DNA of 64,000 nt, from NCBI GenBank assembly GCA_036346255.1, contig CM070618.1, forward strand, positions 63,836,256-63,900,255. The letters are read 5' to 3'. The stretch is from Ampelocalamus luodianensis (taxonomy: Eukaryota > Streptophyta > Magnoliopsida > Poales > Poaceae). Position 1 is the stretch's first letter; every line of letters starts with the position of its first letter. The notes below the pieces were generated by a model. That model searched no databases, was not told where the DNA came from, and saw nothing but the letters and a program-made list of their open reading frames with translations. Position numbers and translations under genes: made by a program. Positions 45,702-59,519 of this stretch are shown in pieces.

Positions 45702-48700
45702 TGTCAAACCCACATTTAAAAATGGATTAATATGTATTCAATAGCATGCATTATCAAATTCAAATCATTTCATAATCTATTGCACTTGGAAAATCATTAA
45801 AAACATGAAATTACCCTTCAAAATTTGAATTTCAATTCAAATCAGTAATAAAAAGTTGTGATCATCATCCGGAACCAATATATTTAAATACTACATTAAT
45901 TATCATGAATAAATATAATTTTCCAGAATTTTGGAACTAGTTTAAACCAAATAAAATTCAAACCAATTTGAAATACATACAACAAGTTTGAATTTAAATA
46001 TCACAAATTATAGCATGAACAGTGGGGTTTTATAATTTTTATGGGAACTATATCATCCCAGGAACCCCACAAATTATTTCATGATTTTATGAAATTTATT
46101 TCTATTTATAAAGCTCTAGTCAAAGTAGTAAATCTAAATTAATTCTTAGTCAAACTCAACCCCTAGCAAGCTATGCTTGTTCCTCGGACTCGAGTCCGAC
46201 TAAAGCCTATGACTCGGCCAAACCACCTAAGCGTCTGCGTCACATGCAACCGTTAGATCCTCATCAGATGGTCGAGATCTCGCCAACACATCGACCCGTC
46301 AGAATACCACCACCAATATCATCCATAGATCACGATCTAACGGACTCAAATCGACCACGTGCGGTGCATCACCTCACGCGCTCTGAGTCGGCGTCGTCGC
46401 GGGCCCCTGTCGGGCCTTTCTTCTTCCTCGGTGTGGCGGCGCGAGCTCCTCGCCACCAGTCGCTCTTCACTGAGCCACCATCACCTCGCGCGCTGGTTGG
46501 CCTATCCCAGGCTCCCCTCTGCACTGCATCCACCCCCAACGTCTCTACGGTTTTAACACCCCTGCAACCCTCCTTCTCCCTCACTTCTCCTCGGTTGTGG
46601 AGGAGAGGAGGCTGCTAAGCTCTCTGTGAGGGTAAGTCACCTCCGCGTGATTCCTTGCAGTTCTAGTTTCCATCCCATCTCCATTTTTGCTTATGCGAAC
46701 TCCTCTCCTTGTTTGTAGCCGGTTCATCTTCGTGCTCCGACTCGACGGCCAGCGCACCACGCGGACACCGTGCGTTCTTCGTGTCAGGGGTATTTTCCTC
46801 AACCAGTAGCGTCACCTTGCGTGCTTTGCTCACTAATGAAACCCTCAACTTATTTCGGGGTTGCAGCAAGACCTTCTTTGGATTGAGGATTGCACCATTT
46901 AGGGTCGTGGCACAACCTTTCCTCTCCCACTTCACTTTGGTAAGCCATCCTTCGATTCCTTGCTCTTATGGCGACCTTGAGTTCTGGAGCTGATCCAAGC
47001 ACTCACTAGTCTTGGTTTTGCTCGGGATTGTCTCTCGCATAAGCAAAGCCGCCATCGCCGCCAACCTTCTTCTCGGCTCAAGCGAGGTCTCCTGCCGCTC
47101 GAACCTCCCCAAGCCCTCTCTAGCTGCAGGTAACTCCCTAGGCCTTAGATAGCATAAGCAACGCTTGTTTTGCGCTGCGGGCGGCGTGTTGCCATTTACG
47201 TTTTGCCGTATAGCTCACGCCACCCAACTCGGCTGGCGCGATGCGATCCACCTCGAGCACTCTAACCACCACCCTTAGGCGCCTTGCTATTGCGCGACTA
47301 TTCTTGCCATGCTTGGCGTAGCGCGCGTGAACGCCCGCTCGGCAAGCGGCGAACAGCTACGAGCAACGTCATTGTTGTCGGTCGTCGACAAATCTTATGT
47401 AGCGGCAATTAAAGTCAATAACGTGGTTAAGTCTGGGATTAAGTGTTAATCATGCTGCACATGTGGGGCCTCATTTAGAAAAGCGGTTGGGATAAATAGA
47501 GGTTTGTAGAGTATGACATGTGGGCCATACGGCCATAAGTGGATGCGTAAATTACAGTGCGTTTTCATTAAGTAAGCGTATCCAGACATATCTTAGAATG
47601 GTTTCGTTTAGAGTTTTGAAGAAGCGTATCGAGAATACGCCTTGAGTGTTGCGGTAGGGAGTCGTGTTGGTAGGTCAACGATGTTGCCAGTCCATAAGTC
47701 GATTAACTTTAGGTGGGAAGCGCTCGGTAAGAAAAGTAGTAAATACTTTAGTAAATTCGAAATCGGTATATTTGTACTGAAAATTGATAATAACTTTAGA
47801 AATGCATAACTATTTCATCTCAACTCCAAGTTTAGCGAAACCATACGGAAATTTACATTTTGATAGACTTAATATGAAAAATAGTTTCAAACGTGTCTCT
47901 GTGTAGAGAGGGCTTTAATTGGGAATACATTCATTAAAATCATTATCTTTACAATCGAAAATGGTAAATCCTTAAAAATGCATAAGTAAATATTGGAGCA
48001 TCCAAAAACAATGAAACCAACTCTGGTAATTTTTATTTTCAGTATATTCATTTCTAAAAATGGTTTCCTGTTGCCTCTGTCACAGAGAATGCGTTTTAAC
48101 AAAATATATCTTTAACTCTATTATTGTTACACTATAAAAGTGATAACTTTGAAATTACATAACTAAATCATAAGAACTCCAAATGGGACAAACTCAACTA
48201 TTCTGGCTTGTATTAATGTTACCTGTTTACCTATGTAATCCTTTACTCCACCACTGCCTACAAATTTTCACTTCATAATTAAATTACTCAAGCGGGCATA
48301 TCGGAACTGAAATTCAAAATGGCATAACTTCAATTCATAACTCCAAATGGAATAATTCTTTTACCTAAATTCATCTAAAATCATGACCTAACTACTGTAG
48401 AAAAATCATGCATGTTTGAGCATTTTGATTTTGAGTTGTTTTTCTCGGTATTTATTGGATGTTATAATTATATAGATCCGAGCATATTGATATCGACACT
48501 TACTGCTGAGTGAGCAGCTACTGTACCAGCAAGGCAAGCATCATTTGAACTTTCTTTTGCATCATATTTGATCCCGGTTTTGGTTAAGATAGTGCAATGA
48601 TAATTGCTTGCATGCTATTTGATTATGTCAATATTTTTGTGATGTGTAGTATAGTTATGTCCTATGCTTGAGGTTAATCTTGAATTATGCCAACTCCTAT

Positions 48701-49382
48701 ATGCTTAAGATAGGATGTGTGAATTATGGGTTATAAATTGCTTAGCCATGCAAGTCTAGATACGGTAGTTCGATCGTCGAGAATAACTTGGCGGTTTTGG
48801 GATACACATAACTCTTACTTTATGTTTTTACTTGGATCTTTGTAGCTGTTTTATGAGTTAAACTTTGTCATTTTTAAATGAGATTTGGTCGGACAAGTGT
48901 TGGTTAGTGATGGTGCTTTGTGCACGAGCATTGGGTAAGTGGAAGGACTTTGCGGACAATTGAGGACCGAACTTTGGGTACCTCTTGTTCAAGCAACACT
49001 CGTCTTTGCCACACTTGGTGTATGGGTGCCGTATGGTTAAGTAGGGGAGGTTTCATTGTGTTAAGTCCTTGGTGGTGTAAGGGCATAGCGGCCAGTGAAA
49101 TCCTATGTTCTTTGAGGTAGATGTAATCCCTTTATAGTGTGCAAGGAGCACCAATTCTTTTGTTTTGATTGCATGGTATTTCCAATATAACTTGAGGCCC
49201 CTAGCAAGTGCTATCCGATGCTTGTACTGGGCAGGAACCATCTGCCAGGACTTAGCTCAATAGGGCTTTCTTCTGAAAATATTGTATCTTGATTTACACG
49301 TAGGCATACCATAGAAGTGTGCTATTTGAGAGGCCTCGGAGGCTTACGGGCTAATCAAGTCGTGTGGGTAAAGTAGTACACC
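45702..49382 (+). repeat. E2 3' LTR, truncated
   Basis: It aligns with the first about 3.7 kb of the 5' LTR and stops at a point equivalent to about 39009. There it joins E1 LTR sequence (equivalent to about 33837). Confidence 0.92.
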
Positions 49383-49887
49383 TCGAGTTGAGCGGGCAAC
49401 GATGTTACCGATTTTGATTTTAAAAGCTAAGAGAGTTTAGGGAATTTTAGAGATAGATCCCGAGCTCAAAAATTCCTTTTATGGTAGCTACTTGAGATAG
49501 AAAAACACTGCATAAATTGTCCAGAACTTTTATGCACTGAAAAGTTCTGCAGAAAATTCTCAAGCATGCTGACCTAGGATTTGACCAGATTTTCAACTAG
49601 TTTGACTTGGCCATTTGAAATAGCAAATAAAATCTAAAAATTGTGAAATAATTCAGGGAGGTAGATAGGATGATCAAGATGATAGGAAAAATAATTTCAG
49701 AGGATGATCATAAGTTTGAAAGCTAAGAATCTGATAACAACAACCAATCACAAGAATTAAATTCTAAAATTGGAAATTGCTAGGAAAATTGTAGAAACTT
49801 TCAAATGATTTGAAGAGACAACAAAAGTTTTATTTCTCCTCAAAATTTTACATTTGAAATACAAACCCTAAGTTAGAACTTATTACA
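49383..49887 (-). repeat. E1 LTR fragment (second copy of 33837-34352)
   Basis: Nearly identical to the last about 515 bp of the right E1 LTR, including the terminal CCCTAAGTTAG and TTACA, and followed by the same CCTTC and hAT sequence. It marks the left edge of the second copy of the duplicated block. Confidence 0.92.
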
Positions 49888-50501
49888 CCTTCACAATTAG
49901 AAATATCTCTACTATCTCACTTATGATATGTTTTCTTCTCTCATCCAATATTCTTTCGAAAGACTAGAAGCGGACTCGTGGAAACCGTCGAGACAAGAAC
50001 AGATTAATATATCACGTGCAAGTATGGATAACACGAGATATTCAACTTATGTTTATGCCACCATTGCAAAATTTTAAAGTTTTTGAGTTGAAATCCAGTA
50101 TCCTTTGTCTAGATAGCGAATAGTTCCCCACTTTTGGATGAGAGGTTGGTCTTTGACTTTGTTGAGAAAGTGCCATTGTAGAAGAAGAAGGCATAGACAT
50201 GGAGAAAGAGCCTACATCACAAATCTTGCCATGATTTGTCTTTGTTACTTGAGGTGTGTGCTACGGTGGTCATTGCAGCAGACTCCGGTATTTATTTTTG
50301 TACCTTTGGAAAACCTCATGTAATCGAGACAAACATCTATAAAATAGTTAAAATAGTCTAACCCTATAGAATCACTAAGAAGATTAAGAACATTAGCAAA
50401 GTCAATTTTAGCTCTAGTATCTTAAATAAATGCAAATGCATATAGGAAGAGATTTCTTTCTAATATTTAAAGTATTTAGTTTTCATAGCAACAACAACCT
50501 C
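49888..50501 (-). pseudogene. hAT transposase, C-terminal half (piece 3, copy 2)
   Basis: A copy of 34353-34985 with the same blocks. It differs by scattered one- to four-base indels. Confidence 0.85.
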
Positions 50502-50839
50502 TGTGGGATCAAGGATGACCGATTGGGGAGTGAATAGGAGGTTATAAAAATTCTTATGCTCTAATTAACAATTTTAACAATTATGATCTTAATAAAGAAA
50601 TCACGACACAAGTTTAAATCCTATGATCAATATTTGCTAAGGCAACTTAAGATTACTAAAATAATTTTAGCAAGAATTCTACACAAGTAAGAGCTAGAAA
50701 TATGAATCGAAAGCGTAAAAACAAGAAAGGAAAAAACCACAATGCAAACACTTGATGTTTTTCCCATGGTATCGAAGACTTCTTTGGTTTCACTAATCCA
50801 CGTTGAGGAAACTTGAGCGAATCAAGTCGGCTCCACCCG
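50502..50839 (-). repeat. copia-like solo LTR, element-3' part (copy 2)
   Basis: A copy of 34986-35322. Its continuation after the E2 insertion is 60799-61797. Confidence 0.6.
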
Positions 50840-53800
50840 TGTCACAGCCCCACATTTAAAAATGGATTAATATGTATTCAATAGCATGCATTATCAAATT
50901 CAAATCATTTCATAATCTATTGCACTTGGAAAATCATTAAAAACATGAAATTACCCTTCAAAATTTGAATTTCAATTCAAATCAGTAATAAAAAGTTGTG
51001 ATCATCATCCGAGACCAATATATTTAAATACTACATTAATTATCATGAATAAATATAATTTTCCAAAATTTTTGGAACTAGTTTAAACCAAATAAAATTC
51101 AAACCAATTTGAAATACATACAACAAGTTTGAATTTAAATATCACAAATTATAGCATGAACAGTGGGGTTTATAATTTTTATGGGAACTATATCATCCGG
51201 GAACCCCACAAATTATTTCATGATTTTATGAAATTTATTTCTATTTATAAAGCTCTGGTCAAAGTAGTAAATCTAAATTAATTCTTAGTCAAACTCAACC
51301 CTAACAGGCTATGCTGTTCCTCGGACTGAGTCCGACTAAGCCACATGACTCGGCCAAACCACCTAAGCGTCTGTCACATGCGATTAGATCCTCATCCGAT
51401 GGTCGGATCTCGCCAACACAGTCGACCGTCCAGAATGCCACCACCAATATCATCCGCCCGATCGATCTAGCGGACTCCGTCGTACGTGCGTGCATCACCT
51501 CCGCTGAGTCGGCTGTCCGTGCGTGAGCCGCTCGACAGGCCTTTCTTCTTCCTCGGTGTGGCGGCGAGAGCTCCCTCGCGCTGCGTCGCTCATGCTGAGC
51601 CACCATCACCTCACGCGCTGTTGGCCTATCCAGAGCTCCCCTCTGCGCATCCACCCCCAACGTCTCTCGTTTTAACACCCCTCGCAACCCTCCTTCTCCC
51701 TCACTTCTCCTCGGTTGTGAGAGGAGAGGGAGGCTTAGAACTCTCTGTGAGGTAAGTCACCTCCGCGTGATTCCTTACGGTTCTAGTTTCCATCCCATCT
51801 CCATTTTGCTTATGCGAACTCCTCTCCTTGTTTGTAACTTCGGTTCATCTTCGTGCTCCACTCTGCGGCGGCACCAGCATGGACACCCGTGCGTTCTTCG
51901 TGTCCGGAGGTATTTTCCTCAACCAGTGCGTCACCTGCGTGCGCTCCTGTCGAAACCCCTCAACTTATTTCAGGGTTGCAAGACCTTCTTTGGATTGAGG
52001 ATTGCACCATTTAGGTCGTGGCACAACCTTTCCTCTCACTTCACTTTGGTAAGCCATCCTTGATTCCTTGCTCTTATGGCTTGACCTTGAGTTCTGGAGC
52101 TGATCCAAGCACTCACTAGTCTTGGTTTTGCTCGGGATTGTCTCTCCTCGCAAACGCATCGCGCCAACCTTCTTCTCGCTCAGAGAGTCTCTGCCGCCTC
52201 GAACCTCCCCAAGCCCTCTCTAGTGCGGGTAACTCCCTAGGCCCTTAGATAGCATAAGCAACGCTTGTTTTGCGACTGCGAGCGGCGATGTTGCCATTTA
52301 CGTTTTTGCCGTATAGCTCACGCCGCCCAACTCGGCTAGCGCGGCTGATCCACCTCGAGCACTCTAACCACCACCCAGAGCGCCTTGCTATTGCGCGGCT
52401 ATTCTTGCCCTTAATTGGCGCCGTAGTGAACCGCTCCGGCAAGCGTGGGCAACCACGAACAACGTCCCTTTGTTGTCGGTCGTCCGCAGAAATCTTATGT
52501 GCGGCAATTAAAGTCAATAACGTGGTTAAGTCTTTGGGATTAAGATGTTAATCATTAAACACATGTGGGGCCTCATTTAGAAAGCGGTTGGGATAAATAG
52601 AGGTTTGTAGAGTATGACATGTGGGCATCACACGCCATAAGTGGATGCGTAAATTACAAGTACGTTTTCATTAAGTGAAAGCGTATCCAGGTATGCTTAG
52701 AATGGTTTCACGTTTAGAGTTTTGAAGAAGCGTGTATCGAGGAATACGCTTGAGTGTTGCGGGAGGATGAGTCGTGTTGGCGGGTCAACAGTGTTGCCCC
52801 CCGCAAAGTCGATGGCTTTGGTGGGCGCTTCATGAAAAAGTAGTAAATACTTTAGTAAATTCGAAATCGATTATATTGTACTGCGAAAATTGATAATAAC
52901 TTTAGAAATGCATAACTATTTCATCTCAACTCCAAGTTTAGCGAAACCATACGGAAATTTACATTTTGATAGACTTAATATGAAAAATAGTTTCAAACGT
53001 GTCTCTGTGAGAGGGCTTTAATTGGGAATACATTCATTAAAATCATTATCTTTACAATCGAATGGGAAATCCTTAAAAATGCATAAGTAAATATTGGAGC
53101 ATCCAAAACAATGAAACCAACTCGGTAATTTTTATTTTCAGTATATTCATTTCTAAAATGGTTTCCTGTTGCCTCTGTCACGAGAATGCGTTTAGCAAAA
53201 TATATCTTTAACTCTATTATTGTTACACTATAAAGGCGATAACTTTGAAATTACATAACTAAATCATAAGAACTCCAAATGGGACAAACTCAACTATTCT
53301 GGGCTTGTATTAATGTTACCTGTTTACCTATGTAATCCTTTACTCCACCACTGCCCTACAAATTTTCACTTCATAATTAAATTACTCCAAGCGGGCATAT
53401 CGGACACGAAATTCAAAATGGCATAACTTCCAATTCATAACTCCAAATGGAATAATTCTTTTACCTAAATTCATCTAAAATCATGACCTAACTACTGTAG
53501 AAAAATCATGCATGTTTGAGCATTTTGATTTTTGAGTTGTTTTCTCGGTATTTATTGGATGTTATAATTATATAGATCCGAGCATATTGATATCGACACT
53601 TACCTTGAGAGTGAGCAGCTACTGTACCAGCAAGGCAAGCATCATTTGAACTTTCTTTTGCATCATATTTGATCAGTTTTGGTTAAGATAGTGCAATGAT
53701 AATTGCTTGCATGCTATTTGATTATGTCAATATTTTTGTGATGTGTAGTATAGTTATGTCCTATGCTTGAGGTTAATCTTGAATTATGCCAACTCCTATA

Positions 53801-55412
53801 TGCTTAAGATAGGATGTGTGAATTATGGGTTATAGAATGCTTAGCCATGCAAGTCTAGATACGGTAGTTCGATCGTCGGGAATAACCCGCGGTTTTGGAA
53901 TACACATAACTCTTACTTTATGTTTTTACTTGGATCTTTGTAGCTGTTTTATGAGTTAAACTTTGTCATTTTTAAATGAGATTTGGTCCGGACAAGTGTT
54001 GGTTAGTGATGGTGCTTTGTGCACGAGCATTGGGTAAGTGGAAGGACTTGTGGACAATTGAGGACCGAACTTTGGGTACCTCTTTTTCAAGCAACACTCG
54101 TCTTGCCACCTGCGGTGTATGGGTGCCGTATGGTTAAGTAGGGGAGGTTTCATTGTGTTAAGTCCTTGGTGGTGTAAGGGCATAGCGGCAAGTGAAATCC
54201 TATGTTCTTTGAGGCCGATGTAATCCCTTTATAGTGTGCAAGGAGCACCAATTCTTTTGTTTTGATTGCATCATTTCCAATATAACTTTGAGCTAGCAAG
54301 TGCTATCCGATGCTTGTACTAGGCAAGGAACCATCTGCATAAGAGGACTTAGCTCAATAGGGCTTTCTTCTTTGAAAATGACGTATCTTGATTTACCGTA
54401 CGCATACCATAGGAAGTGTGCTATTTCGAGAGGCCTCAGGCTTACGGGCTAATCAAGTCGTGTGGGTAAGTAGTACACCTGGAGTATTAATCTATTCGAA
54501 TAGCCGTGTCCACGGTTATGGACGACCGCTTAAATTTGTGGCCTTATTGTTAGACTTTCAATTAAAATTGTGGTGAAACTTGGGATTCGTCATGAGCGGG
54601 ATGTTCATGTGTTTAGTACATCAAGGTGGGCTGCCACTTTGGTCTTTGTATGATTCAATTGTTTATTATGAAATGCTTTACTACATGTTTTACTTCTACT
54701 TCAAATCTGATTTTAAATGGGCACATAAAAAACGGTTATGTGTAGGATAATTGTTGCGTTTTTAGCAAAACTAAACCAATATGAGCCATCCTTTGAATGA
54801 CCCTTATGCATAACTATTTTTATTTGTGTAAGACTTGCAGTACACTTGTACTGACGGATGTTTCTTGGCCTTTTGAGGTGAGGAAGAGTTTGAGTCGATG
54901 ATCTTGTTAGTGTTGACTTGGGTGACACTAACGAGTAGTGCTATCATTTAACTCGGTCGGTTGCGGGTGATGGGCATACCACTCTGGGTCTTTGCTTTAT
55001 TTATTTACTTCATTGCTACTTGATACTTTACTTTGAATTTGGCCGGTAGTATGTAATAATTTGTAGACTTTAACTATTATGCGGTATGTCTTTTATCTCT
55101 TGTTGTATCGTTGTATGGATGTAATCAACGTTGGATGAGAGTGAGTATATTGGTCGTTGATCTTGGGAGCCAATATACATCATACTCGTTGTTGATGAAT
55201 CCCCATTTGACTCACCAAGGGTAGTGCGAATCGAGGAGAATCACAATCATGTAGCGCTTCGCAGGCGTAGCGTATGATCGTTGAGGCTCCGGTGTTCGCT
55301 AAGCCTCCCACTTGGATAGAGTTAAATTGGAATTCATTTACCGGAGACCGTAATTATGTCCCTAAGACCTTGTCTAATCTCGGTCTTATGGAGATAATTC
55401 AGGGTCCCTGAC
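50840..55412 (+). repeat. E2 5' LTR, second copy
   Basis: It aligns over its full length with 35323-39967, with indels mainly in GC-rich parts. Confidence 0.88.
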
Positions 55413-55617
55413 GTTAGTATCGAGCCATCTTGTTGTAGGTTAGAGGTAGCAGCGTTAGAGTTAGTAGACCTTGCGAGTCAAAATATTTTGGAATTATCAA
55501 ATTACCTTGAGAAAGTTTAAGTTAAGAATATCTTTTATTCCTTATCCATCTTAGTATCTTTCCTCTCTGATCTGTTTTGGTTTATGAAACTAACTTACCT
55601 TGCCTTCTTGCCTTTAG

Positions 55618-56181
55618 ATGAACCCTCGGTACCTTGTCAAAACTCAAGGCGAAGGAGTGGATGGGTACCGGCGTTGCTACGAGACATGATGTGGAGCGAA
55701 CTTCACATATCAGCCCTTATTCCATCTACCGCCGTGATCGAGGACCGGGAATGGAGGTTTATGGCGATGATAGATATCATTGCTAGACAAGTCACGGGAG
55801 CATACCTTACCGCTTCGGTAGCGCGGTATACGAGGCCATGGCGTTACAAGAAGTAGCTTTGGTGGCCGGTCGTCTTCGCTATTTGTGAGTTAGTGACCCG
55901 GTATGATCACTTTCGTCTGGCGCCGCGCTGAGGCGTAAACTCATGTGCTAGGATCCAATTTGGGAGGACCCCAAGTCGAGCGATTGGCGAGATTGGTCCA
56001 CGTAATGGACCAAATGCATCATTGTATGGTGCATGAGTTGTGGGGCGCGACGGCGTCTCATTGAGCTCGAGAGCACTTAAGGCTCATGCATGACATGAGG
56101 CTCATTCATCCTAGTGTGCTATATGGCACTAATATGATCTCCCTTATCTTTACGCACCCGAAAATGTCCTACCCGTGGTAG
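55618..56181 (+). CDS. E2 leader ORF, unknown function (copy 2)
   Basis: The counterpart of 40171-40742, again with an ATG right after CTTGCCTTTAG. It carries WRFMAMIDIIARQVTGAYLT and ends at a stop after the AYPW-equivalent position. The frame breaks fall at different sites than in copy 1, which suggests that at least some are sequence errors and that the original was one open frame. Confidence 0.5.
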
Positions 56182-56589
56182 AAGGTCATAATGCGCCATA
56201 GGATCACTTGCGTCTTCCTAATAATCTAGACCACGATGATCTTTGGATCCCAGGGCACATCTTACGGGCAATTTCGGTGAACTTTGGCCGGAATAATGTC
56301 TAGGCTGTTAGAGCGAGGAGCTCTATGTTGAGCTTGTATCCTTGAGTTTTATGTAATAGGGTAGTAGATGTCGAACCGTTATGTTTCATTTGCAAAAACT
56401 ACTATTTCGATTTGTAATCTTAAGCTGCGAGCGCTTATATGCTGTGTTGTACCAATTCGGTTTATGTGCGCTTAATGTTTGGTGTTCCATTTGATGTTAC
56501 ATTCTTGCTTTTGATATTGATTGTGCATATGCGGCCAAATAATGGCTTTTGTCTTAAGTTACTAACCATCCTTGTCCAACACGGGATAG

Positions 56590-57660
56590 CGGGACCCTTC
56601 TGCGATCGGGAGCCCTGCGGCGAGGCTCCCCATCCCATCTAGAACGCGTCTAGCACCTCTGGCGATTTCGATCGGGGACGGTCATCGGCGGTGCGTCGGG
56701 CATGGTGAGCCCTCTCGGCGGCCGTCCCAACGGGGGGGGCTGCGGAGTGCTCCTCGCCGCATCCATGGTCGAGTTTATGATGATGATCGGCGCAGCCGGA
56801 TGGACGGACCGGATGCGAGGCGATCGTGCGCTAACACCGCTCCGGCTCCGTTCCGACGAGGAGGGCTGCCCGCCGCGTCCGGAGGTCTCGGCGAGTTCAG
56901 CCAGACCAACCCTCCGACATTTGCGGCGGCAAGGACCGATGGAGCGAGAGGACGGCACACAACATTGAAGAAGGCTGAACATTGCGCGGTGCAGGAGTTG
57001 AGAAGGTCTTGTTCGCGCTATCGGTTGGCGGTGCGGCAAGCGGCGTGGTGGGCGATTATTCCGCCATGCAGCCGGTCACGTCGCAGGGCGAGTTGAGGCA
57101 GCGTTAGGAGGCCCATATACGGGAGAGAGTCTTGCTTATCAGCGGCGGCGGTTCCTGCCACGAGCGAGGGCGGCGGGCGTCGAGTACGCATGACTTCAAC
57201 TACTTGGCGGTATGCTCGGACGGCGTCTCGGCGAGCGCTCGTCGCGGGCGAGTTCTTCCATGGGGTGTCGGAGGAGTTGCGGCTTGTCTTAGCTGCATGA
57301 TTTGAGTTTCCGGCATCCGGTCAACAAGGCGATAGTGGTGGAGCATGAGAGCATGACGGTGGATGAGTCGAGGAAGAGGAGGAAGGCCTTCGGGCGCGAT
57401 GGCGAGTGGTAGTTTTCCCGAGCCACGCCGGGACTACCTCGGGCACCTCGTGCGGCCCGGCACCGTCGGTCTCTGTGGCACCTCCACGACCTTCTCCACC
57501 GCGGCTCAGCGGCAAGCGGCGGGGCGAGAGACCACGAGCCGGCGGGCATACAAGCGGCGTCATCTTTCCACTCGGCCGTCGAGGCCTATGCTGATGCCTG
57601 CGCCAGCGGCGAGGATGCCGGGCGTACTCGCTCCGGCACGGCCCACTCGGTGAGGACACG
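56590..57660 (+). pseudogene. E2 gag, second copy
   Basis: The same gag blocks as copy 1 in broken frames, GC-rich, ending in a zinc-knuckle-like region at about 57600. Confidence 0.72.
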
Positions 57661-57744
57661 CCACCACCACGAGAGCAGCACTTACTCCACGGCATGCGTG
57701 GTCGCGTCAACCCGTCTCCGGCGAGAGAAGCGACCGGCGCGGCG

Positions 57745-58040
57745 TCGTGCTAGGTACACTACTTGTTAATTCATGTCTGCATCCGTTCTATTTGATTACG
57801 GAGCATCTCATTCCTTTATTAAAAGCGAGTATGCTGAAATTAACCAATTTAAGATACATACACTGCACCCACCTTATCATATTCGGTCCCGGAGGTCGGT
57901 TTTCTCACGCCGATCAAGTGCAGCAGGGGCGTAAAGATTGAAATACAAAATGTTAGCTTTTCGACAAACTTAATAGTGATAAGTTACATGGTAGGCATAT
58001 TATCTTAGGGATGGATTGGTTATCCAAGAATCGGGAAGAT
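57745..58040 (+). pseudogene. E2 aspartic protease, second copy
   Basis: It carries VLGTLLVNS and the same D-Y-G-A active-site variant (57794-57805) as copy 1. Confidence 0.72.
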
Positions 58041-58139
58041 TGATTGTGCCAGTCTATCTCGGACTAGTGAGGGCGGCACCCAAGTCGTCTGCGCTGTGTG
58101 GGTAGTTCTCACCTATACGCTTTAGGCGAGTACCTCTCT

Positions 58140-58975
58140 CGCGCTAGAGGAGGTACCAATGGTGAGTGAGTATCCCGATGTGTTCCACTGAAGAACTTCG
58201 GGCATGCCCCACCAGAGGTAGAGTTTGTCATTGAGCTTGCACCGTCGCGCCCATCTCAAAAGGCGTATCGGATGCGCCCAATGAGCTAGTTGAATTAAAA
58301 ACAACTTAGAGGTTGCAAGACAAGGGTTTCATCGGGCCTAGCTCCTCGCCTTGGGGATGCAGGCCTCTTTGTCAAGAAGAAAGACAAGAGTCTACGGATG
58401 TGTGTTGACTACCGTCAGTTGAATGAGGTCACCATCAAGAACAAGTATCGCTCCGCGGATGATGACCTATTTGACCACTTAGTGGAGCTCGTGTGTCTCC
58501 AAAATTGACTTGAGGTTAGGCTACCATCAGTTAAAGTTAGAACCGAGGACATAGAAGACCGCCTTCTCTACTCGTTACGGTTTATGCAGTACGGTCATGT
58601 CATTTGGTTTGACCAATGCCCACCTATTTCATGAACCTCATGAATTCGGTATTCATGGAGTACTTGGATCGAGTTTGTAGTGGTTTTCATCGATGATATC
58701 CTTATCTACTCTAAGTCGATCTTGAGCACGAGCAACACTTGAGACTAGTGTTAGAAAAGCTTCGCCACCATGTTTGTGCGCCAAATTCGGCCAAATGTGA
58801 GTTTTGGCTTGAGAGGTCATTTCTTGGGACATATCCTATCTAAGGGCGGTGTCATTGTTGATCCTAGTAAGATGCAGATGTCCTTGAATGGAAGCAACCT
58901 AAGCGTCAGCATTCGTAGTTTTCTTGGACTTGCGGGATACTACGTAGGTTCATCAAGAATTTCTCAAAAATCATG
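58140..58975 (+). pseudogene. E2 reverse transcriptase, second copy
   Basis: The same block order as copy 1, with VVFIDDILIYSK at about 58678-58715. LGHILSKGGVIVDPSKM is readable at about 58827-58875. Confidence 0.88.
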
Positions 58976-59310
58976 AAGCCTATGACCCAACTTCTAAAGA
59001 AAGAAAAGAAATTTGGTGGACTGCGAACAAAGTTTCAAACCACGAAAGAATGCACGGCGAAGCTCCGTACTTGTTACGCGGACATTCACAGAGCTTTGAT
59101 ATTCTTGTGATGCATCTCGCCACGGGCTCGGTTGTGTTATGCGCAAGACGGCGAGTGGTGGCCTCATCGAGAGAAATTGAGGCCCCATGAGGCCAATTAT
59201 CCCACACGACCTAGAGCTCGCGGGTAGTTCATGCCTTGAAGATTTGGCGGCATTACCTCGCCAGTGTCGTTGCGAGATCTACACCGACCATAAGAGCCTT
59301 AAATATATTT
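58976..59310 (+). pseudogene. E2 RNase H, second copy
   Basis: It contains the CDASRHGLGC-equivalent codons (about 59107-59140), LRPHEANYPTRPRA and ALKIWRHYLA in shifting frames. Confidence 0.82.
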
Positions 59311-59519
59311 TCACCCAAGCCGACTGAACTTGAGACAAAGAAGATGGCTTGAGTTGATTAAAGATTATGATATGGACTCCATTATCATCCGGGGAAAGCT
59401 AATGTAGTGGGTGACGCATTGTGAGAAAATCTCAATGCATTTGTTTGTGATAACTCCTTTCTACTGAGCTTGTGTGCCTTTGCAAAGCCTACACACGGAG
59501 ATAGTTGAAGAAGGTTAGC

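Larger units (their letters stand above)
35323..49382 (+). mobile_element. Tekay/Del-type chromovirus LTR retrotransposon E2, first copy
   Basis: A plus-strand element: 5' LTR 35323-39967 (about 4.6 kb, TGTCACACCCC start), internal region about 5.7 kb, and a 3' LTR from 45702 that breaks off at about 49382, lacking its last kilobase. An extra leader ORF, gag, protease, reverse transcriptase, RNase H, integrase and chromodomain occur in order. It inserted into the copia-like LTR. No target-site duplication can be tested because the 3' end is lost at the duplication junction. Frames are broken by many short indels. Confidence 0.9.
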